Part shown: positions 56,631 through 64,000 of the stretch, piece by piece | Position numbering within the stretch: the stretch's first letter is position 1 | Layout of the letters: each line of letters opens with the position of its first letter | Assembly: GCF_000471905.2 (NCBI RefSeq) | Contig: NW_006497672.1 | Location: 2,669,676 to 2,733,675, forward strand | Origin: Amborella trichopoda | Lineage: Eukaryota; Streptophyta; Magnoliopsida; Amborellales; Amborellaceae | Direction: 5' to 3' | Length of the DNA stretch: 64,000 bases | The notes under the pieces: model-generated | Seen by the model: the letters and a program-made list of their open reading frames with translations, nothing else | The model's database searches: none | What the model was told of the DNA's origin: nothing | Made by a program: the position numbers and the translations under genes

Positions 56631-56660
56631 TAGCTCATTCATTTACTTCTACCCTTGTAG
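56631..56660 (+). promoter_or_regulatory. putative 3' splice site, family 1 solo LTR
   Basis: A pyrimidine-rich stretch ends in ACCCTTGTAG, matching 811-840 in sequence and position relative to the LTR end. It is preceded by GATCTACTTAC, a branch-point-like motif. Confidence 0.4.
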
Positions 56661-57080
56661 ACGAGCTGCAGGACAAAGACAGGTCGGCGGTGATCGTGTT
56701 TGGTGGACTGAAGGCTAACGATAAATTAGAAAATCTCCTTGTTTTTATAAGTGTCAGCTGGCCAACGGCCGTATAGTGCTGTTTGTGAAGCTTTGTAATT
56801 TTTTTAATTGGCTTTCGTGCCTTGATTGCATTGGAATATCTTGGATATTGTTGATGACTTTGCAGACTGTATATGGATAATTTAATGGTTTTAATTTATT
56901 TTACTTTTTAGTTCTTGCTCGATGAGTTTTATTGATTTCTCGTGGTTGCCTTGATTCCGCACTCTCAAAATGTGTTGATGCCACTCCCACCTAGGTAACG
57001 TACGTGACCTATGGTCACGATCCCGCACTCTATCGCCCTACGGTTTGGGATGGTAGGGGTCAGGGGGCAGGGTCGTGACA

Positions 57081-57925
57081 GGATCGGGGAGGAACCTGTG
57101 AAGCTGGTGCGTTTGCACCCTTAGAAGCAGCCCTCCAGGTGACTTAGGGGTTAGCTCGAGTTCGGTCAGTTGGTTCGACCTTAGGAGGCTGAGACCTACG
57201 AGCTCGTCTCTGTGAGGGACTGGGTCGGAGCTTATCTCTCACAGGGTGAAGCTGTGTGTGCTGAGAGGAAGGACGAAGTGGTCGACCCCTGTGTGCTCGA
57301 GCTAGCACAGAACGGGAGCTGCCTCGAGTTGTGGGATGCAGATGCATGGCGCATGCAGGGTTCGACCCAAGAAGGCTAAGCCTTGGATGTGAGCTCAAGG
57401 AAACATGAAAGTTGACCCGAGGTGCGGCTCGAGAGAATGGACCACGAGCCTTTAGGTGTGTGAGAGATGTGGAGGCCTCAAGATCTCCTCGTCAGTGTGT
57501 CGAGCCATTAGTCATAGAGGTTCGGGGTGATGAAGGAGTATGGGGGGTGGCCTTGCGGCGACCCTCAGAAGCGATGACAACCTGCTTGCCTTTCTTGAAA
57601 GCGGGCAGAGCAGCCTTTCGACGTACCTTAGAAATGTGACGGGCCTTGCTGAAGGGTCCACTAGGATTAGAAAGTGGGGAGTTAGGGACATTCAAGTCAC
57701 TTTTAGCACCAATCCAGGAAAGAACTTGGGAGCCGGACTGTACGTCCCGACTCAAGAGGAGTGTAGGGAATGAGGCCTCATAAACTCGGATGCTCACAAG
57801 TGCGAGGATGCAAAAATCCCCAACTCAGATGAATGGGTTGAATAACTCAGATGCCATGGAATGCAATGTAGAAAATAAAAGGTGATGTCAATCATGTAAG
57901 GGCAAACTGACAAAGGGGTAAGAAG
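57081..57925 (-). pseudogene. gag leader of copy B, primer-proximal part
   Basis: This continues the leader interrupted at 53317. The open stretch 57492-57797 contains VRRKAALPAFKKGKQVV and EGRRKATPHTPSSPRTS, matching the basic segments of copies A and C. The stretch 57144-57398 is rich in Arg, Ser and Pro. Function unknown; it probably belongs to a gag extension or a small first ORF. Confidence 0.6.
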
Positions 57926-57943
57926 TCCCCAGTGGAGTCGCCA
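57926..57943 (-). promoter_or_regulatory. primer binding site, copy B
   Basis: The minus strand reads TGGCGACTCCACTGGGGA, 18 bases starting with TGG as needed to pair with a tRNA 3' CCA end. It is three bases from the LTR. From memory, Tat/Ogre elements use a tRNA-Arg site of this style; the exact tRNA cannot be confirmed here. Confidence 0.8.
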
Positions 57944-57946
57944 AAC

Positions 57947-60815
57947 TGATCGGATGCCTCGATCTCGCCCCTTCCAGATCTAGATGATAGGGTGACACGT
58001 GTCTCTGGTTCGGAAGACCCGGGACATGAGACCACTCTTTAGGGAACCTTGTTCACAGAACAAGGGCAGGTTCCCAACTGATGAGAGAGGAATTTTATTC
58101 ATGAGGTGGGGAACAACCTCACTTGGGTCCATGAATTACTCGGGCTGACTTGTGTGGGTGCCCTCTTAGATCATGACGGAAAGCCCCTCAGCCGCTTCAC
58201 CTGGTTCAGGATCGCCTCCCTTGACTTGCAATCTCCTTGTTTTCTGTAAAGAACTAACATGGTTAATTTACAACTCAAGTGGGTCGAAGACCCACCTTGT
58301 CTTAGGGTGAACATGCACAGATGTGCACGTTCATATGGTAGAGAATATGAGAATTTAGGGTCAAGAAGAAAAGGATTTGAATAAGGAGGGTAAAAGATAA
58401 GAGGACTTGAAAAGGGAACGAGACTAGCATGAGAATGGATAAAGGAAGGAGAAGAGAAGAGAGCAAAAAAAAGACACAGGACGAAGAAGTAGGATCGGCC
58501 TGGCAGCATTAGGCATCGCCGCCCATAGCCAGGGAGTAACAGTGTCGTGGCCCTGGATGATGCTGGACACTACTGCTCGCGGAAGAGGGGGAAGGGGGGA
58601 GTAGTGAACTGTAGACGACGTTGGCCATCGCCGTCAGTGACACGAGAAGGCAGCAATGACCCTTCGCAGGCAGCGACCGGTATCGCCATCTGTGATAGGC
58701 ACAAAGCGTGGAAGAGAGGCCCAAGGGTGGCGGTAAGCATTACCTTCTATGATAGATGTGAATCACGGTTGAAACCGCCGTGGGCAACGATAGGCATCGC
58801 CGTTTGTGACAAACGCGAAGCATAGGTGAGATCCTCACGGGTGGCAATAGGCATCGCTGTCTATGATAAGCGTGGGATGCTGAAGACATGTCTGCAGATG
58901 GAAATAACTATGGTCGTCTGCGCTGGTGCAGGACGCTGAAGACATGCCTGCAGATGGCAATGAGCAGTGTCGTCTGCGACCTGTGAGAAGAAAGAGACAT
59001 GGTTTGTGGTCGGCGATGCATATCGCCATGCGTGACAATAATCCTGGAACTAAAACAAGTGCCTGACCCGCTACTTGAGCACAGCCCGGCTCACCGTGTA
59101 CTCCTTCAAACGATGCTATGCACAACAACGACTAACACCGTGCGTGAACTATATTGAGGAAAGGAGATGAAAAAGAGAGACGAAAAGAGAAAGAAGTTCG
59201 TGCATGGTGCTGCCATCTCCATGCATGACCTGCGAAGCCACAGGAGGGGGAAGAAAGAAAGAGGCATGTGTGGCACTACCACTGCCGTGCATGGCCTCTG
59301 AGAAAGACTCAGCAAAGAAGAAGAAGACAGACGAAGAAGAAGAAAGAGAAGAAAAGAGAGAAAATACCTCGAAGATAGGAGGGGTACCGCTCTAAAATTG
59401 CTCAAGAGAACTCAAGAAGAAAGCCTTAATTTTTATTGATCAAAAGTTGAATCCATGTACAACGATTTTCCTAAAAGGTCTCCCCCCCCTTTCAATGAGA
59501 GTAGCGTCTATTTATAGACTAGAGCTAAAACATGGGTGGATTACCCAAAACTAACCCTAATTGATGATAATTAAGGTTTATTTGAATTAAAAAATAAAAA
59601 AATAGGTTGAAAATTGACTTATTTGCCCCTGCCTAACAATTAGAAAAATTCTGAAACAGTCCCTACTGAGAACTAGGGACACTCTTGTATCTTCTCAAAT
59701 GATCCATTGACGATCCGGCATCGGAATGAGCAAAATATGATTTCCATCATGCAAGGCTCGATGCTACGATCATTTTTATAATAATTTTAAGCCACCAATC
59801 ACACTGTAAAGGCATGATCACGTAACTTGAAATTTGAATAGATCTTGAAAAAATTTGATTGATAGTGCATCTTCATCTTGATGTTTTTCTTCGATTTGTT
59901 CACTGAATTGCACTGAGAATGTCACCACGATTGTATTGCAACAAACGGGACACATTTGGTGCCCGAACGAAGATTTGACAATCTTGAACTTTGGGTCAGA
60001 ATTTATGATTCCGACTGTCAGAATCTGTAGTGACTTTAACAGAATCTCGTGCAAAATCCAACCGTTCATCATGCACAGGGTTTAGATCAGTGATAGCCAT
60101 GGACCTTGCACACACGATGAAACTAGATTCGCGTCGATCGAGCTCACGGGTGCTGTGATTTGGCCACTCGAGTGAGTGCATGTCCTGCTGATTTTCTGCA
60201 GTGTGCGGCTTTGATTCACGAACTTCTCTCTACCTTTTCTCCCTATTATGACATTATCACTGGATGTTCTACATATCAAAACGCTCGTTTTGACGAGACG
60301 AACATGCTCCAACAAATTTGAGCATGATCTGATCTTAGACGAGAGAGAGGTGCTGTAAGTTCACTATTTGTGATTGTGCTTTAATGGAGTTCAGTTGCAG
60401 GGTGGCCTCGAGAATAGTGTGCGGCTCCACCTCTTTTAGTCTTTTACCCATAACATCTTTCTGGAGTGTTTGTTTAAGCTGAAATTTGACCCCGGGTGGT
60501 TTTCAACCATGTCGGATCCAATAGGGGTGTTCTCATCACCTTTTGATGCTCTGAAAGTAGGTTTCAAGTTATAGGGGTCCATTTCAGGGTACTAGAGGCT
60601 GATCTACCGAACATTTTGTCAGTATGCACTGCCCTAGACATGTTGGAATGAGACGAAACTTAGCAAAAGAGTTTCAGGAGTCCATATGAATATCTTGACC
60701 AATTCTGGGGCCATTTTTAGACTGTCAAAATTTTCATATTTGTCAAGTTTTATTGACTAGCTTCTCTCTTTTATTCTACATGGGGACCCATGGTGTTGAA
60801 ATATGTCTTCAAATA
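57947..60815 (-). mobile_element. 5' LTR of copy B
   Basis: It runs on the plus strand from TGATCGGATGCCTCGATC to ATGTCTTCAAATA (2869 bp). It has the terminal GAAAGCCCCTCAGCCGC block (about 58180), CG-rich repeats (58480-59120) unlike the hairpin satellite of the shared LTR, a GA tract (59330-59370), a TATA box (59508) and a U3 of about 1.3 kb. It is followed at 60816 by sequence of copy D, so copy B appears to sit inside or against that element. Confidence 0.8.
59508..59518 (-). promoter_or_regulatory. TATA box of copy B 5' LTR
   Basis: CTATAAATAGA on the minus strand is a good plant TATA box. It is preceded by the conserved CCACCCATGTTTTAGC block and an AT-rich stretch, and would start the gag-pol transcript of copy B. 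Confidence 0.7.
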
Positions 60816-61198
60816 GTGTGTGCTATTTTCAGTCCCAAGGGTAGGACTTTAAGCAAGCCTTACTACAATCGTGGGGGTATGACTCTAAAGCTACCTCTTA
60901 AAAACACAATCATGCACCAACAGAAGTCCGTGGCACACCGGGAAGGCATGCAAATACCCTCCTGATAAGCACCTAAATTCCTGCCAATTGTTACCCCCTT
61001 TTTAGAGAGGGCGAGGAGCGAGATTCAAAACCAAAGGCACGAAAAGAAAAAAAAAGGCCCTCAAATGAATTAAACATGAAAAAAGAATAAGAAAATAGGT
61101 TGTCTTATACATGTTCAAAAGACATTATAAAATCTTGGTGGGCCATCGAAGCCCAGGAAAAAAAAAAAAAAGAAGGATAAAGGGGAGGGCAGGAGATA
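60816..61198 (-). other. spacer at the end of the copy D antisense unit
   Basis: A/C-rich non-coding sequence with A-rich runs near 61040 and 61157. It lies between copy B's LTR and the stop of the antisense gene. As the 3' flank of that gene it may hold a polyadenylation site. Confidence 0.4.
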
Positions 61199-62155
61199 TC
61201 AAAAGTGGTCGAGCGCCTCCCGCATCTTTGCCTTTAGCTCCTGCACCCTCTCCTGTGCAGCCTGCACCTCCTCTTCAGCACGAGTGATAGCCGTGGCGAC
61301 TGACTCGGATAGAACGGTGACCACCGATATGTTAGAACCTAACTGCTCCAAGCAGTGGGAGTTTGTAGCCATCACCTCCCGATAACACTACAGTTGGCCC
61401 CTCAAGTCATCCATGTGGGTCTGTAACATAGCGACCTTGTCTACGGCACTCTGAATCTCTTCTTTTATCTTCGACTCCTCCCTCACTAGCCGGGCATGGC
61501 AGGAAGTAGTTTTCTCTCTCTTCTCCTCATGACCTCTCACGAGAGCTTGTTGAGTCACCAGCTCCGCCTTCAAGGAGTCTAGAAATGCTAGGCAAGAAGT
61601 TCACATTGAAGTCTCTGCTAAGTGAGCCTCAGCTCCCCAATCTGTGAGGTTCTACAGTAGCTCTTGTATCCAGTCGAAGGTCTTTGCATCCAGGCCCATG
61701 GTCCATTGGCTGACCACACAAGCCCTGATGCCATCGATCCCCTCTTGGAGGTCAGAAAAGGGGCATTCCTTGAGCCCCTCAAAGCTTGTCTGGAGCATGC
61801 TCTGCGCAGTCTGCACTGTAAAGCCTAACCCCGACGAAGCCAAAGCTGGGGAACTCACTAAAGCAATTGGGGGCACCTCAAGGATTGGTCCCTGACCACA
61901 AGGGCCAAAGACTCGGAAAGAGCATGAAGAGATTCTTGCAGGGGCCCACCAACCCCCTGTCAACTCTTGGCACCAAACTCCATGGGAGACAAAGTTGAGG
62001 CCTCATCAGCAACAAACCTCACATGTTTTGTTGCTGTAAAAAAAAAAAAAAACCACAAGGGGGGGTCAGGCCAAAAGAAAATGGCGCACCAGCCACGTAA
62101 CCACACCCACGCAAGAAGCATTACCTGGAGGAGGAGGCAGACTGCTTCCGACCAT
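61199..62155 (-). pseudogene. antisense gene of copy D, two exons, coiled-coil tail
   Basis: On the minus strand a start codon in ACCATGG context at 62155 begins a short exon with four prolines, ending CCAG/GTAA at 62125. A 91-base intron (62124-62034) ends in a T-run and ACAG. Exon 2 (62033-61199) reads on through several in-frame stops and encodes a region with TSFEGLKECPFSDLQEGI and a long Glu/Lys/Gln-rich helical stretch ending in LDHF. That tail resembles the C-terminal part of the antisense ORF of copy A (ending DHF). The PMD domain itself is missing. A TATA box lies 130 bases upstream (62285). The intron is inferred from consensus ends and frame continuity. Confidence 0.6.
62034..62124 (-). 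other. predicted 91-base intron of antisense gene
   Basis: Minus-strand donor CAG/GTAATGC and acceptor preceded by a pyrimidine run of about 17 T and ACAG/CA. Length and T-richness fit plant introns. A shift in length of the homopolymer would not affect the splice sites. Confidence 0.5.
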
Positions 62156-62284
62156 GGTCCCTACTCGAAAGTGTTGCTTTGGAAAGAGGCACATCGAAAA
62201 GGAGGCCTGAGCAAAAGGCACAAAGGGTGTTTGCTCTTATTGGGGACGTAGACCCTGGGTAAGAGCGAAAAGCAAACACCCCTC

Positions 62285-62292
62285 CTTTTATA
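62285..62292 (-). promoter_or_regulatory. antisense TATA box, copy D
   Basis: TATAAAAG on the minus strand in GCTTTATAAAAGGAGGGG context. It is similar to copy B's TATAAAAGGGGG at 42750 although the two elements are from different subfamilies. It points away from the 3' LTR, antisense to copy D. Confidence 0.6.
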
Positions 62293-62469
62293 AAGCCTAA
62301 CAGCAGAAGAGCCAATCAACGGATGACCCAATCCCCGATCATAGAGGAATGTCGACGGCACGCGAAGCGAAGCATCATAAGCGGGACACCAAAGCACCGT
62401 CAGTGTATGAATCAAAGCGCCGCATGAGCATGCACCATGCACCTCGAAGGTACGACCGTACAAATAGCA

Positions 62470-64000
62470 TGCTATTGAAGTGTATTTTTTGACACTTGTT
62501 ATACCCGGTTCGCATAAGGAGAGAGCAGATCACGACCTAGAATCACAGAAACCAAAATACATGTGGACTACAGAGGCAATAGGCCAATAAGCCTTGACTT
62601 TAAGCATAATTCCTGGTGGTCCTAGAATGACCCCAAAATGATCATAAATGTGGCTTAGGGTCCCTTAAGAATTCTTGCTTAGTCTCATTGCAATCCGACG
62701 AGACTACGGTGCATTAGATGCTAAATCCGTTTTCGGAATTCTACGTCTATCATGTCAAAAAGAGACCCTACAACTACAGCCCTATTTTTTAAGCTTGAAA
62801 TGACCACTGGATCATGTCCATTGGATTCAGAAGGTTTAAAAAACCCCAGGCACCAAGTTTCGGGTCATTCGGACACTTCTAAGGCATTTTGTGGCTAACT
62901 AACTAAAAATGGGTAGGCTGCACGCAATCTTGCTGCATCCTCGGAAAACTAGCTTCTACTTATGGGAACTGTGCTTTCCAATTTTGGGCTGAACTTTCAA
63001 TAATCATATCTCCCTCATCCCGAGTAGGAATGGGCCCAAACTTTAGGAGGATGTTCGTCGTGTCGGCCCGACAGTTTTGACACATGGCTTGCTCGATGGC
63101 ATAGCCTGAGCCAAGAGAAATCGAAGAGAGAAGATCGCCATGGAAAAGAAAAAGTTGCAGGAAATTTAAAGAGGAAGGTCCTTTTTATCAAGTGATCAGA
63201 TTATGACGCCTGCGCACCAAATCGACCCGAGTATGGATGCATCGTGACCACAAGGTAAAAAACTCCATTAGAGCCAAACTTCACGCATGATGAATAGTTG
63301 GATTCATCGTATTTCGGGGACAAAGATGAGGCAATTTCCAGTCACTGGAATCCCAATTCTGGTCAAAATTCCCAAATTAAGAAAGTGATCATTCGGACAC
63401 CAAATCGAGCCATTCTTGTAGCAAAATGTTCAGGACGACTTGCTCGTCAATCTACAACGAATAAATTGAAAAGAAAAATCAAAGAATATTAGAGATCTTG
63501 GATCCAAAACTCTCAAGATCCTCACTACTTTGCGGCTCAGAGTTAGCAGCCGAAGACCTCGATTCATGGCTTGAGATTTATGTCAAAATTATCCTCTCAT
63601 CGAGCTCTCCAAGTTACTAATATTGTTTTGCGTGGACAGTGGCCGGAAGGACCACATGACAGCCACGAGAGGTTCACGTGAACTCATGGCCATGACAAGG
63701 ACTCGTCTGAAATTACTCAGCTTCTTAGGGGCAAGGGGCAAAATCATCATTTTTTCCCCACTTTTAAAATTTATTTAATTCAGTAAAAATTTATTTTTAA
63801 GCAATAAGGTTAGTTTTTTGGCATCCACCCATGTTTCCCCTGGTTTGTTATAAATATCTAGCACGTAATAACTTACGTGTCTTTGGATGGTATCTTGATC
63901 ACCCTTTGATAATTAGTAAAGAGCTCCCCCTTTTCAGTGAATTCTATTTGTCACTAGAGAGAGAGAGAGAGAAAGAGGAGAGAGCATACTTTTGCTCACT
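62470..64000 (+). mobile_element. 3' LTR (5' part) of copy D, plus orientation
   Basis: It begins near TGCTATTGAAGTGTATTTTT, which aligns with the reverse complement of LTR ends at 60815 and 40315. Bases 63730-63830 (GGGGCAAAATCATC through CATCCACCCATG) match the reverse complement of the pre-TATA region at 59530-59640. Distance from start to TATA (about 1.38 kb) fits the other LTRs. The LTR runs off the window in its GA-rich leader (63957-63990). An alternative start at TGTTATACCCGG (62498) is possible. Confidence 0.75.
63849..63856 (+). promoter_or_regulatory. TATA box of copy D 3' LTR
   Basis: TATAAATA within TGTTATAAATATCTAGC, followed about 100 bases later by a GA repeat as in the other family 2 leaders. 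It would initiate transcription out of the element toward the right. Confidence 0.65.

Larger units (their letters stand above)
53318..57080 (+). mobile_element. family 1 solo LTR, 3763 bp, inserted in copy B
   Basis: It begins TATAAGGACCCCAATTTTCT and ends GGGTCGTGACA, matching the start of the LTR at 3991 and the end of the LTR at 1-1279. Flanks AGATC (53313-53317) and GGATC (57081-57085) form a 5-base target duplication with one transition. Internal order: CG-rich short repeats (53400-53840), four 42-base repeats (53935-54102), weak TATA-like CCATTTAACC (about 54118), GTAAGT (54275), low-complexity and tandem parts (55590-56090), an acceptor-like motif (56660) and a conserved terminal part. 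No gag or pol is attached. Confidence 0.9.

Noticed and set aside
62161..62463. 100-codon minus-strand open frame upstream of the copy D antisense start
   Set aside because: It overlaps the TATA box and leader of the antisense unit; composition is not protein-like and no homologous frame is seen elsewhere in the window.

Overview
The window looks like intergenic DNA from a repeat-rich plant nuclear genome. It consists almost entirely of old, decayed Ty3/gypsy-type LTR retrotransposons, and no host gene, tRNA, rRNA or CRISPR array is visible. The plant assignment rests on three family traits: a Del/Tekay-like gag with two CCHC knuckles, a Tat-lineage pol carrying an extra RNase H, and antisense genes related to the plant mobile domain (PMD) family. 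Nearly all reading frames carry stops of the kind made by C-to-T or G-to-A change, as expected for methylated, silenced elements. || Layout. (1) Bases 1-5235: family 1, plus orientation. The end of a long 5' LTR (1-1279) is followed by gag (1392-2390), a repeat array where pol should be (2788-3660), a doubled polypurine tract, and a truncated 3' LTR from 3991. This is a gag-only element. (2) About 5236-19952: family 2 copy C, minus orientation: long 3' non-coding region with tandem arrays, then integrase, RNase H, RT, a 207-base assembly gap, gag, PBS and part of an LTR. (3) 19953-21846: a family 2 LTR fragment in plus orientation, wedged head-to-head between minus-orientation LTR pieces. (4) 21847-40315: family 2 copy A, minus orientation. 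It lost RT, RNase H and integrase but kept protease, gag and a long antisense PMD-type gene on the plus strand (28165-31862). (5) 36881-60815: family 2 copy B, minus orientation, sharing the LTR 36881-40315 with copy A. Its gag region is split by a same-family solo LTR (50048-52790) and a family 1 solo LTR (53318-57080), each with a near-perfect 5-base target duplication. (6) 60816-64000: the 3' part of another family 2 relative in plus orientation (copy D), with an antisense gene on the minus strand and a 3' LTR running off the window. || How the parts fit. Family 2 has two opposed transcription units. The LTR promoter would drive gag-pol. A second TATA box of opposite polarity, in the region between pol and the 3' LTR, sits in a similar position in all four copies and heads toward an antisense frame where that frame survives. 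In copy D this antisense unit has a TATA box, a start codon, a 91-base intron with consensus ends and a second exon. I consider this antisense gene, with the CG-rich hairpin repeats that recur both in the LTR leader and upstream of the antisense promoter, the most interesting system here. Family 1 has its own curiosity: conserved splice-site-like motifs bracket the fast-changing part of its LTR. All function assignments are by motif reading; no database search was possible.
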